Source: an uncultured Myxococcales bacterium (GTDB lineage Bacteria; Myxococcota_A; UBA9042; CAIXZC01). From it: DNA of 64,000 nucleotides. This document shows positions 8,981 through 17,579 of the stretch, in pieces. The translations under genes and the position numbers were made by a program. The stretch's first letter is position 1; the number at the start of each line of letters is the position of its first letter. Under the pieces are notes generated by a model, which worked only from the letters and a program-made list of their open reading frames with translations, was not told the origin of the DNA and ran no database searches. The stretch is from positions 1 to 64,000 of the forward strand of contig CAITUV010000029.1 of assembly GCA_903895725.1 (NCBI GenBank). Reading direction: 5' to 3'.

Positions 8981-11900
8981 TTACGGGAGCAGACGCCCCA
9001 CGATGCCGCCCGACGCACCATCCTGGCCGTCGGAGCGCCACAGGATCACGTACTTGGACTGCGGCAGCGGGACGATGTGCGGGCTGTCCTGGTTCGACTG
9101 GTAGTAGATGTTGCCCAGGTAGTCGAGCCCGTCCGGCGAGAAGTCGGCCTTGAAGTGCTGGAACTTGACCGATGCCAGCTCCTCGTCCTCGCCCAGTGTC
9201 TTCCACCCCGCCATGAGCGTGTTGTCGGAGAGGTACGCCACGAACGGACTGGATTGCTCCCCGGCAGTCACTCGGTTCAGCTTGAACTCGGTGCCGACCT
9301 TGTTCCCCACGCTGTCATACCGCTGGGCATAGATGCCGTAGTTGTCACCGTCCTGCGCCAGTGAACGCCAGGCGATGATGAACGACCCGTCGGTTGCTGC
9401 CGCCACGACGGGCTGCGACTGGATGTTGGCCGAGGTCGTGCTGACCTTGAACTCGTCCGACTGCTTGGTGCACGCAGGAGACAGGCGCTGGGCGTAGATG
9501 CCGTAGTTGTCCCCGTCCTGGTTCTTGCTGGCCCAGGTAACGATGAACCGGGAGGGCCCCTGGAGCAGCGTCGCCACCGAAGCCATGTGCTGATCGTTGG
9601 CTGTAGTGCCGTTCACGATAAACTCGCTGCCGATGGCGGTGTTGTCCGCCTTGAAGCAGCGGGCAACGACATCGTACCCGGCGCCGCCCGGCTGCTGGAA
9701 CGACGCCCAGGTCAGGGCGAAGTTGCCGTCCGACCCCGCCACTCGATCCATGGCGATGGCCGGCTGCTGCTGCTCATAGGCAGTGACCTGGTTGCCCTGT
9801 ACCTCGCCGGAGATCCCCGTTCCATCCGCTCCAAATCTCCGGAAGTAGATGCCCTCCACGTCGCCGTCCTGGCCGTAGGACTGCCAGGCCACGACGAACT
9901 TGCCCGTCGTGTCGCTGGCCACCACCGGCAGGTTCTGCCAGCCGCTGTTGGTCGTGTTGACCTGGAACTCGTTGGCCAGTGCCTTCCCATCCAGGGCGAA
10001 CCGCCGGGCCTTGATGTTGATGTCGTTCCCCGCCAGGGCGGTTTCCCAGGCAACGACGTAGCTGTCGGCCCCAAGCGAGGCGCCGACCGGGGCTGCCTGC
10101 TCCAGCTCCACGGTCTGGTTGTGGACGATCTCGGCCGAATGCGTCTGCGCCGCCCCGGAGGCGTCGTACTTCCGGGCCCAGACATGGGCGTCGGAGCCTC
10201 GCCACACCATGACGGCACTCTCCGTCGGCAGGACCTTGACCCTCGGACCGGTCTGCTCGCCCGAGGTCTTCACGTTGACCAGCTTCTCGGTGCCGACCGT
10301 GCCGGCGTTCTTGTCGAAGAACTGGGCGAAGATCCCGGACCCGGACGGATCCTTGCCCTGCCACACCACGACGAAGTTGCCGGCCAGGTCGAAGGCTGCC
10401 ACGTCCGGTATGGTCTCGTTCCCGCTGTCGGTCGTGTTGACCTTGGTTTCCGCAGGGGAGATGGGCGTTCCGTCCTTCTTGAACATCCGGGTGATGATGT
10501 CCTTGTCCCCACCGTCGTCCGTCTCCCAGACGACCACAAAACGGCCGTTGTAGTACACGTCCACGGCTGGTGTGGTCTGGTTGCCGGCCGCTGTCGTGAT
10601 AGTGATCTGGCTTCCGTCCGGCGTGCCCGTCGGGGTATAGAGCTGCCCGTACAGGTTGCCTCCCGTGGACCAGACGACGATGAACGAATCGTCCGAGTGG
10701 GCCGCCACGTCGGCTCCCTGCCACCCGCTGCCGAGCGCTCCGAGGTCCTTCACTTGAGTGCCCGCAGAGTTGTAGATCCGGCCGTAGGTGCTCCCCCCGT
10801 TGTCCCAGAGGATGACGGTGTTTCCGTTCGGCGACGACGAAACATGCACCTTCCCGAAGGGGGATGCATACGAGTATGGCCCTGGAGCGCTGGTGTAGTA
10901 GGTACAGGACCCCCAGGACTGGTTCTGAGTGTTGTCGTACACCTTCACTTCCTTGGTGTTCGCATCGAGGGCGCTGTACCACCGCAGCACGATCCGCTCT
11001 TCGATGGATCTCGAGCCGATCCGGTAGTTGCTCCCGCAGTTGTAGTCGGTGTTGTTGGCGTAGTAGATCCGCCGGTGCACGAATGCGGCCACAGTCGAGC
11101 CATCGGAGAATCCGTCCGCGTCGGTATCCAGGTCATCCTCGGAGCTCGGGTAGGCCTCGAACTCGGAGTATTCCTTCGACCAGGAGTTGGTGTAGCTGCG
11201 GGCGTTGTAGCGGTCGTTGGTGCTGTCGGTCCAGAAGACCAGGTAGCGACCGTCCTGCTGACCGGCAACGGCCGGAGCCTGGCTGGTGGCCATGGTCTTG
11301 AACGTGGAAACCTTGTACTCGCCGCAGATGTTGCTGGTCCCCGTGCAGATGCCGTTCTGACACACGTCGCCAATGGTGCAGGAATCGCCGTCGGTGCAGA
11401 CGGTGTTGTTGGCCTTCGGGACGGCGACGCACTTGTCGGTATCCTCCTTGCACTGGCCGTCGTTGCAGCCGTCCTTGACCGCGGTGCAGGGGTTGGCAGG
11501 TCCTCCGGCGCACCAGCCGGCGCCGTCGCATGCATCGTCGACAGAGCAGAAGAGGCCGTCTTCGCACGAGGTTCCCTTGGGCTTGAACACCGATGTGCAC
11601 GTGAACCCGGTCGGGTCGCCGGCCTTGGGCTGGCAGGATCCGATGATGCAGGCGGAGTTCAGGTAGGAGCAGTCCGGGGCGGACCCGGCGGTGCAGTTCC
11701 CGTTCTGACAGGAATCGCCCTGAGTGCAGCCGTTGTCGTCCGCGTTGCACGGGGTTCCGTTGGCCACCGGCTGCCCTTCGCACTTGTCGAGCACCTCGTT
11801 GCAGGTTCCGGAGATGCAGCCGCCGGAGACCTTGCTGCAATCGACGGGGATGCCGCCGATGCACGTCCCGACTCCGTCGCACGCATCCTGCGTCGTGCAG

Positions 11901-14900
11901 AACTGGAGGTCATCGCAGGGAGTCCCCTTGATCTTGGGTGTCTTGATGCACTTGTAGGTCTGAATGCCGCTCGACTGGCACGACGCTGCGTTGCAGGCGT
12001 CTGCAAACGCGGAGCAGTCCACGGGCAGGCCGACGTTGCACTGACCGTTCTGGCAGACGTCACCGGCGGTGCAGCCGTTCGAGTCCGCATTGCAGGCCAG
12101 TCCGTTCATGGCCGCGGCCTGCGACACGCACTGCCCGGTCTCGACGACGCAGAGGTCCTTGGTGCACTGGTTTCCGTCGTTGCAGTCAGCGTCCTTGAGA
12201 CAGCAGGAAGGATTCCCGGCCCCCTTGCACAGGCCGCCGACGCACACATCGTTGACCGTGCACTCGTTTCCGTCGTCGCACAGCATGCCGTCCAGGTTCG
12301 AGTAGGCACACTTCCCGTCCACACCGCAGGAGTCCTTGGTGCACGGATTTCCGTCATCGCAGTTGATGCCCGCACCGGACTGGCACTTGCCGGCCTGGCA
12401 GAGGTCGCCGACGGTACAGGGATTTCCGTCGTCACACGGCCCGGAAACCGGGGCGAACTGGCACCCGGCCTTGGGGTCGCACGCATCCGAGGTGCAGGGA
12501 TTGCCGTCGACACAGCTCACCGCAACGCCGCTGCAGGAACCGGAAGCACAGACGTCGTCCTTGGTGCACGCGTTGCCATCGTTGCAGGGCAGCGTGTTGA
12601 GCGAGTACTTGCAGCCGACCGAAGGATCGCAGCTATCGGTCGTGCAGGTGTTGAAGTCGTCGCACGAGAGCTGGCCGCTGCCCGCACAGACTCCCCCCTG
12701 GCACTTGTCACCGGTCGTGCATCCGTTCCCGTCGTCGCACGGGGTCTGGTTGTACGAGTACTTGCAGCCGACCAGCGGGTCGCAGAAATCGTTGGTGCAC
12801 AGGTTGCCGTCGTCGCAGACCATCTGCGCCCCGCCGATGCAGGTCCCCTGGTTGCACTTGTCGCCGACGGTGCAGGCATTGCCGTCGTCGCACGGGAAGT
12901 CGTTGAAGGTGTAGGAGCATCCCTTGCCGGGCAGGCAGGAATCGGTCGTACACGCGTTGTTGTCGTTGCATGGCATTGCTCCGCCGGCGACGCAGGCACC
13001 GCCCTGGCATTTGTCGCCGATGGTGCAGGTGTTGCCGTCATCGCACGGGTTGGAGTTGTACGTGTGCAGACAGCCTCCGACGGGGTCGCAGGTGTCGTCG
13101 GTACAGGGATTGGCATCGCCGCAGTCCTTGCTGCTCCCCTTGCACAGGCCCCCGGCGCACACTTCGTTGATCGTGCAGGGATTGTTGTCGTTGCAGACCA
13201 TCCCCTCGTTGGTCGGCGCAGTCCCGCAGGCACCGGTTGCCGCGTTGCAGGAGGGCTTGGCACACGCCGGGTCGGCCCCGGGAGGCAGCACGCACTGCAC
13301 CACCGTCAATGGGTTCACCACGCACTTGTATGGTGCCCCGGACTTGTCGCACTTGAGCGTTCCGTTGCACAGGTCCCCGTCCTCAAACTGCTTGCAGTCG
13401 ATGTCCGAGTTGCACTCGCAGCCCGAGGCCGTCCCCTGGCAAACGCCCTGGTTGCACATGTCGCTGACCGTGCAGGGGTTCCCGTCGTCGCAAGGTCCTC
13501 CCTTGTAGACGAACGTGCAGCCGATCTTCGGGTCGCAGGAGTTCGAGGTGCACGGGTTGCCGTCGTCGCAGTTCAGGAAGGAGCCGGTGCACTCCCCGAA
13601 CGCACAGTGGTCGTTCTCGGTGCAGGGGTTGCTGTCGGTGCAGGGGTCGGAGTTGAACTGGAACTGACACCCCAGGGCCGGATCGCACACATCGTCCGTG
13701 CACAGGTTGCCGTCGTCGCAGCTCCCCTCGTCCTTCTGGCCGTCACAGTCGTTGTCCTGGCCGTCGCAGTTCTCCTTGGCAAACGGATAGACCAGCGCAT
13801 TGGTGGGCTGGCAATCGCCGCTGTCCGGCGTTCCGTCGTTGTCGTCGTCGTTGTCGCAGGCGTCTCCCTGCGGGTCGACGTCCGAATTGGTCTGATCCGC
13901 GTTGGCCTTGAGCGGGCAGTTGTCCTGCTCGTCGACGATGCCGTCCCCGTCATCGTCCGGGTCGATGCAGTCGGCTTCCGTGTCCGTGTCGGTATCCGGG
14001 AACCCTTCGTCGGTGAAGCCGTTGCAGTCGTTGTCCTTCCCGTCGCAGAGCTCCTTGGCCGGCGTTGCCCCCTCACAGATTTCCTTGCCCAGTGAGCAGA
14101 CCGTCTGTCCGGTGCACTCGCCAAAGTCGTTCTTCACGAGACAGGCCGTCGGCTCCACGTCGTCGGTCGCTCCGTCACAGTCGTCGTCCGTTCCGTTGCA
14201 GCTCTCCGCCGCCGGCACGGGGGCATCGCAGGCCGACAGGCCGGCCGCTTCGCACTTCCTCGCGCCCAGGCACTCCCCCGCATCGTTGGTGATGCCGCAC
14301 ACGGTCGAAAGCTGGAGGTACTTGGACAATGCGCTGCACTGGCACTCGCCAGTCGAAAGCCTGCACTGCTTCACGGTCGTCCCGTCCGGGGCCGCCTCGT
14401 CCGCACAGTTGTATCCCGACGGGCACTTTACCTCGCCGCAGTCGGCACCGCAGTAGCTGCCCAGATTCCCGTAGTCGAGGCAGAGGTCGGTCCCCGCCCC
14501 CACGAGAGGCTGGCAATCCTTGTGCTCCTTGCAGGGCTGGCATAGCTTGTCGTACCGCGGAAGGCAGATGTAGATGACGTCCGGCGGCGTGTTCGAGACC
14601 GGGGCACAGACGAATCCGGCCGGGCACTCCGTCTCGCACGTGCTGGTGCAGATCTTCTTGTCCCCGGTCAGGATGCAGAAGCCGGAGTTGCAGTCCGTGG
14701 CCTCGGTGCAGGGCCACCCGAACTCCCCCTCCACCAGCGGGATGTCCCCGAGGCCGTCGAAAGGAGATACGTCAGGCAGGACTTCCTCCTCGGGCGTCAG
14801 GTCCGGGAATTGTACCTGCTCGCCCCCGGCCGTTTCTTCGATCCCGAGGTCCGGCTTCCCCTGGTCCACCTGCTCGATCTCCGACGGGGTGCTGCACCCC

Positions 14901-14965
14901 CCCGCAAAGGCAATAGCCCCCACCAGGGCGCAGATACGTGTCCAACTCGTTCCAATCGCTCGCAT
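8981..14965 (-). CDS. Giant Cys-rich lipoprotein with C-terminal propeller-like repeats
   Basis: At 1994 residues this is the largest gene here. The ATG at 14965 has GGAGG seven bases upstream, and the signal ends at the lipobox FAGGC. The order is: Cys-rich head; three MopE-type motifs (CNGTDDDCDGATDD and relatives); a thrombospondin-3-like calcium-binding stretch (DPDDDGDGIVDEQDNCP); many CDDGNxCT units; then from about residue 1216 some 780 residues of repeats of about 50 residues. Each repeat has a core like FVVVWQSYGQDGDVEGIYF followed by a VNTT motif, which suggests beta-propeller blades. It has its own promoter in the gap at 14966-15366. Predicted calcium-stabilised surface stalk with a propeller tip; ligand unknown. 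Confidence 0.85.
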   Translation of the reverse strand: MRAIGTSWTRICALVGAIAFAGGCSTPSEIEQVDQGKPDLGIEETAGGEQVQFPDLTPEEEVLPDVSPFDGLGDIPLVEGEFGWPCTEATDCNSGFCILTGDKKICTSTCETECPAGFVCAPVSNTPPDVIYICLPRYDKLCQPCKEHKDCQPLVGAGTDLCLDYGNLGSYCGADCGEVKCPSGYNCADEAAPDGTTVKQCRLSTGECQCSALSKYLQLSTVCGITNDAGECLGARKCEAAGLSACDAPVPAAESCNGTDDDCDGATDDVEPTACLVKNDFGECTGQTVCSLGKEICEGATPAKELCDGKDNDCNGFTDEGFPDTDTDTEADCIDPDDDGDGIVDEQDNCPLKANADQTNSDVDPQGDACDNDDDNDGTPDSGDCQPTNALVYPFAKENCDGQDNDCDGQKDEGSCDDGNLCTDDVCDPALGCQFQFNSDPCTDSNPCTENDHCAFGECTGSFLNCDDGNPCTSNSCDPKIGCTFVYKGGPCDDGNPCTVSDMCNQGVCQGTASGCECNSDIDCKQFEDGDLCNGTLKCDKSGAPYKCVVNPLTVVQCVLPPGADPACAKPSCNAATGACGTAPTNEGMVCNDNNPCTINEVCAGGLCKGSSKDCGDANPCTDDTCDPVGGCLHTYNSNPCDDGNTCTIGDKCQGGACVAGGAMPCNDNNACTTDSCLPGKGCSYTFNDFPCDDGNACTVGDKCNQGTCIGGAQMVCDDGNLCTNDFCDPLVGCKYSYNQTPCDDGNGCTTGDKCQGGVCAGSGQLSCDDFNTCTTDSCDPSVGCKYSLNTLPCNDGNACTKDDVCASGSCSGVAVSCVDGNPCTSDACDPKAGCQFAPVSGPCDDGNPCTVGDLCQAGKCQSGAGINCDDGNPCTKDSCGVDGKCAYSNLDGMLCDDGNECTVNDVCVGGLCKGAGNPSCCLKDADCNDGNQCTKDLCVVETGQCVSQAAAMNGLACNADSNGCTAGDVCQNGQCNVGLPVDCSAFADACNAASCQSSGIQTYKCIKTPKIKGTPCDDLQFCTTQDACDGVGTCIGGIPVDCSKVSGGCISGTCNEVLDKCEGQPVANGTPCNADDNGCTQGDSCQNGNCTAGSAPDCSYLNSACIIGSCQPKAGDPTGFTCTSVFKPKGTSCEDGLFCSVDDACDGAGWCAGGPANPCTAVKDGCNDGQCKEDTDKCVAVPKANNTVCTDGDSCTIGDVCQNGICTGTSNICGEYKVSTFKTMATSQAPAVAGQQDGRYLVFWTDSTNDRYNARSYTNSWSKEYSEFEAYPSSEDDLDTDADGFSDGSTVAAFVHRRIYYANNTDYNCGSNYRIGSRSIEERIVLRWYSALDANTKEVKVYDNTQNQSWGSCTYYTSAPGPYSYASPFGKVHVSSSPNGNTVILWDNGGSTYGRIYNSAGTQVKDLGALGSGWQGADVAAHSDDSFIVVWSTGGNLYGQLYTPTGTPDGSQITITTAAGNQTTPAVDVYYNGRFVVVWETDDGGDKDIITRMFKKDGTPISPAETKVNTTDSGNETIPDVAAFDLAGNFVVVWQGKDPSGSGIFAQFFDKNAGTVGTEKLVNVKTSGEQTGPRVKVLPTESAVMVWRGSDAHVWARKYDASGAAQTHSAEIVHNQTVELEQAAPVGASLGADSYVVAWETALAGNDINIKARRFALDGKALANEFQVNTTNSGWQNLPVVASDTTGKFVVAWQSYGQDGDVEGIYFRRFGADGTGISGEVQGNQVTAYEQQQPAIAMDRVAGSDGNFALTWASFQQPGGAGYDVVARCFKADNTAIGSEFIVNGTTANDQHMASVATLLQGPSRFIVTWASKNQDGDNYGIYAQRLSPACTKQSDEFKVSTTSANIQSQPVVAAATDGSFIIAWRSLAQDGDNYGIYAQRYDSVGNKVGTEFKLNRVTAGEQSSPFVAYLSDNTLMAGWKTLGEDEELASVKFQHFKADFSPDGLDYLGNIYYQSNQDSPHIVPLPQSKYVILWRSDGQDGASGGIVGRLLP

Positions 14966-15042
14966 GTCATGGCCTCCGACCTGGGGGTGCTCGATGCGGT
15001 CAACCGATCACGGCCGCCATTCCGGCTTCCGGTCGGGTCGCC

Positions 15043-15071
15043 ATTTTACACAGGCGCGGGTGCGGGCGCAA
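15043..15071 (-). promoter_or_regulatory. Sigma-70-like promoter for the 1994-residue lipoprotein
   Basis: On the minus strand TTGCGC (15066-15071) and TAAAAT (15043-15048) are separated by 17 bp. The -10 matches consensus at 5 of 6 positions. The predicted transcript has a leader of about 70 nt to the ATG at 14965. Confidence 0.55.
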
Positions 15072-15078
15072 TATTCAC

Positions 15079-15109
15079 GGGCGGCGGGGCGGCGGCGGGC
15101 GGCGGCGGG
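15079..15109 (+). other. G-quadruplex-capable GGC run
   Basis: Four runs of at least three G on the plus strand (15079-81, 15086-89, 15097-99, 15107-109) are separated by loops of 4, 7 and 7 bases, which fits the usual four-tract rule. It lies directly upstream of the -35 of the lipoprotein promoter, with the G-rich strand being the template strand for that gene. Confidence 0.5.
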
Positions 15110-15123
15110 CGGCGGCGAAAGAC

Positions 15124-15166
15124 ATAGGACGAATAGGACACATAGGACGAATAGGACCAATAGGAC
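15124..15166 (+). repeat. ATAGGAC array, five units at 9-bp spacing
   Basis: Five exact copies of the heptamer ATAGGAC occur at a strict 9-bp period with two variable bases between them. A second array in inverted orientation lies at 15330-15378. It does not sit in a credible coding frame. Confidence 0.9.
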
Positions 15167-15329
15167 CCGCCGCCGCCATCGAGGGAGAACGGCCTCCAGC
15201 GCGAGATTGGTTGCCTAGTATGAACGGCCGAGTAGTCTCCCCGGCCGCTGGGCTCGGACGGCCGAGTGGCATCATCGGCATTTAGTCAAGAGCCCCCCCT
15301 CGTTCCCCCCCGTCCCATGCCTTCCATCC

Positions 15330-15378
15330 GTCCTATCCGTCCTATACGTCCTATTGTCCTATTGTCCTATTGTCCCAT
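15330..15378 (-). repeat. ATAGGAC array, inverted, overlapping a gene end
   Basis: Read on the minus strand, this is ATAGGAC five times plus one variant (ATGGGAC), with one or two bases between units. It is inverted relative to the array at 15124-15166. The methyltransferase stop codon (15367-15369) and its last residues are encoded inside the array. Confidence 0.9.
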
Positions 15379-16392
15379 TCCCCCCCGCTCCCCCACCGCC
15401 AGTCCGCCGCCGTCATCGGTCTCGAGGAAGGTCACACGCGTCAGCCCTGCGGCTTCCATCCAGCCCCGGACTTCATCGGCCGTGTACGTGTCGCCGACGT
15501 CGGTATTGACCAGCATGTTGATCGCGAACAGAGCTCCTGCGGCCGGCTGTGTGCGGTCCGGCGACATGATCCAATCCCGGACCACCAGTCGGCCTCCCGG
15601 GCGAAGGGCTGCAGCGCCCTTCGCCACCAGGAGCCGGTTCTGCTCGTCCGAGTTGATGTGCACGATGGCGGACATGAAGACGAGATCGAAGTTGCCGGGC
15701 AGGGCATCGGTGTTGTAGTTGCCCGGGACGAACGACATCCGGTCCGCCACGCCGGCCTCTTGTGCGTACTGCTGTGCAAGGGGCAGTACGGGTGGAAGGT
15801 CGAACAATGTCGCCGTGGCGCAGGGCAGGCGGCCCAGGAACTCATGGCAGAACGCACCACTTCCGCCGCCGACGTCGAGGATGCGCTCCACTCCGGAAAG
15901 GTCAATCTGGTTCGCCACCTGAGGTGCCCGCTGGCGCCCGTAGTGCTGCATGGCGCCGATGAAATGCCGGGTACGCGTGTCGGGTCGCTCGACCCACGGC
16001 GGCAGATCGCGGGCCGGCTTGCCCTGTCGAACCACGTCCGTGAGCCGCGACCAGGTCATGTACACGCTGCACGTGTGGAGCAGGGAGGCCTGGAATCGAG
16101 GGGAAGCGGAGTCCAGGAGCTCGGCAGCAGACGGGGTGTTGCGGAAGCCCTGCGCCCCCTTCTCGACCAGACCGAGTGCGACCAGGGCGTTGAGCAGCCG
16201 ATCCGTGTAGCGGGGCTCGGTGCCCATCCTCGCCGCCAGGTCGGCCGATGACAGACCTCCCAGGCCTGCCCGATCGGCCTCGCCAAGGGCCGTGAACACC
16301 CCCAGTTCCAGGCCGGTCAGAAGTATGCGGCTCCTGCGAAACGCGTTGGCCCAGTCCATCAGCATCGCCTGGTCGATGTTCTTGTCCGTCAT
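15367..16392 (-). CDS. SAM-dependent O-methyltransferase (family 2 type)
   Basis: A 341-residue cytosolic enzyme. Residues about 15-100 form the helical winged dimerisation domain seen in plant-type O-methyltransferases, and residues 171-180 (ILDVGGGSGA) are the S-adenosylmethionine-binding glycine loop. A His in 'SAIVHINSDEQN' sits where the family's catalytic base is found, and LRPGGRLVV is the usual later motif. The ATG at 16392 has AGGAGG ten bases upstream. The last residues (GMGQ) are encoded inside the ATAGGAC array, so the C-terminus may have been changed by repeat growth. No neighbouring biosynthetic genes point to the substrate. Confidence 0.88.
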   Translation of the reverse strand: MTDKNIDQAMLMDWANAFRRSRILLTGLELGVFTALGEADRAGLGGLSSADLAARMGTEPRYTDRLLNALVALGLVEKGAQGFRNTPSAAELLDSASPRFQASLLHTCSVYMTWSRLTDVVRQGKPARDLPPWVERPDTRTRHFIGAMQHYGRQRAPQVANQIDLSGVERILDVGGGSGAFCHEFLGRLPCATATLFDLPPVLPLAQQYAQEAGVADRMSFVPGNYNTDALPGNFDLVFMSAIVHINSDEQNRLLVAKGAAALRPGGRLVVRDWIMSPDRTQPAAGALFAINMLVNTDVGDTYTADEVRGWMEAAGLTRVTFLETDDGGGLAVGERGGMGQ

Positions 16393-16463
16393 GGTTCGTC
16401 AACCTCCTCGAAGGGCATCTGCAAGCTGCAATCCGGGCAAGCCCGCATCGCTGCGTCCGACAG

Positions 16464-16494
16464 GCAACGTTGCACATGGATGGACGGGAGTCAA
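16464..16494 (-). promoter_or_regulatory. Possible promoter/operator before the methyltransferase
   Basis: On the minus strand TTGACT (16489-16494) lies upstream of a perfect 10-bp palindrome GCAACGTTGC (16464-16473). The palindrome occupies the expected -10 position, and no good TATAAT-like box is visible, so this is tentative. Confidence 0.3.
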
Positions 16495-16512
16495 CCGCGG
16501 CTGCGTCCCCGG

Positions 16513-17514
16513 TCAATGCCCCAGAAGCAGGAAGGGAATGGCGGAAGGCTGGTCCGTGTAGTCCACGGTCAGACCGAGGATGATGTGCTCGTCCGGATCG
16601 CCCGCACCGAGCGTGTGGGTGCAGTAGCTCGCCGTGGTCTCCCACATCGGCTCCTGGCCAAAGAAGATCTGCTCCTGGGAACAGAAGTACGCTTCGGCAG
16701 GCCCCGTCCAGTCCGCCCCGGCGACCGGATGGTCCTGGCACCCCTCCCCGAACGTGAACTCGGAGCTGACGTTGCCCACGCCACACGTCACCTCGACCCC
16801 GTCGATACCCCCGATCCAGCGGAGCTCCCACTCATCCTTGAGAGGACCGGCGCAGGCTCCCGGACAGGTCGGGCCCGTGAGATCGCCGCCGCTGGCGATG
16901 ACCCCCTTCGAGTTGGGCAGATCCCCCACGGTCACCACATGGAGCCCCGGCAGAAGAGGGGGGAGCCAGATCACGCCGAACGTGTCGAACACGCATGGCG
17001 GGCACTCGCCTTCCATCGTCTTGCCGATGAGCTGTACGTCCACGGCATTGCCTTCGACCTTCACGTCCGCGTGGTCGAACTTGGCGCAGGATACCGACGT
17101 AGCGAACACGGCCACGGGCACGGGCTGCCCGGCCGGGACCATGTAGGGCACGTGGAAGCACTCGACGGGAAGGGCCACCCCGCTCTCCACGTCCGGGGCA
17201 TCCCCCGAATCGACCGCGTCGTCCAAGTCCACTCCAACTCCGTCCAGGGCATCGACCACGTCGGCCGGCCCCATGGCATCGGCCGCATCCTCGGGCGCCA
17301 CGGACTCGGGAGCGACATCGGCCGATGCGTCCGGGGCGACCACGCTATCGCCAGCGGCCACTTCCATGGCCGCCTCGGTAGCATCGCCGTAGGTAGCGCC
17401 GCCCGTATCTCCCTTGCCCTGCGGCATGGGCTGCGGGTTGGACTCGAGGCAGCCCAGCGCCAGGAACGATGCCATCAACGCAAGCACGCATGCAGAGAAT
17501 CCCAGTCTGGACAT
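16513..17514 (-). CDS. Lipoprotein of unknown function
   Basis: A 333-residue lipoprotein. The start is set at the ATG at 17514 because AGGAGG is six bases upstream; another in-frame ATG at 17520 directly abuts that AGGAGG. The signal ends at ALGC. Residues about 25-115 are an Asp/Ala/Val-rich linker (VAPEDAADAMGPADVVDALD), like those in the other lipoproteins here. The C-terminal 200 residues are beta-rich with several cysteines in CxxC-like pairs (CPPC, CPGAC) and a conserved-looking WELRWIGGIDG. I do not recognise the family. Predicted to be anchored in the envelope. Confidence 0.7.
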   Translation of the reverse strand: MSRLGFSACVLALMASFLALGCLESNPQPMPQGKGDTGGATYGDATEAAMEVAAGDSVVAPDASADVAPESVAPEDAADAMGPADVVDALDGVGVDLDDAVDSGDAPDVESGVALPVECFHVPYMVPAGQPVPVAVFATSVSCAKFDHADVKVEGNAVDVQLIGKTMEGECPPCVFDTFGVIWLPPLLPGLHVVTVGDLPNSKGVIASGGDLTGPTCPGACAGPLKDEWELRWIGGIDGVEVTCGVGNVSSEFTFGEGCQDHPVAGADWTGPAEAYFCSQEQIFFGQEPMWETTASYCTHTLGAGDPDEHIILGLTVDYTDQPSAIPFLLLGH

Positions 17515-17579
17515 GTCCATCCTCCTCGGTTCGCCCGTGGTCGACGTGATTGTACCCATGAGCCGAAAGAGAATCCAGA

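Larger units (their letters stand above)
14966..15366. other. 401-bp intergenic region with promoter, G-rich run and repeat arrays
   Basis: This gap separates the 1994-residue lipoprotein from the methyltransferase. It holds a sigma-70-like promoter, a G-rich triplet run, and two inverted arrays of the heptamer ATAGGAC with about 160 bp of GC-rich sequence between them. I see no coding frame with a credible start here. Confidence 0.8.

Noticed and set aside
9587..14095. A very long open frame (about 1500 codons) antisense to the 1994-residue lipoprotein, and similar ones opposite the other Cys-rich genes
   Set aside because: They lack ribosome sites and signal sequences, are Val/Gly/Ala/Arg-rich, and follow from codon bias of repetitive high-GC genes on the other strand.
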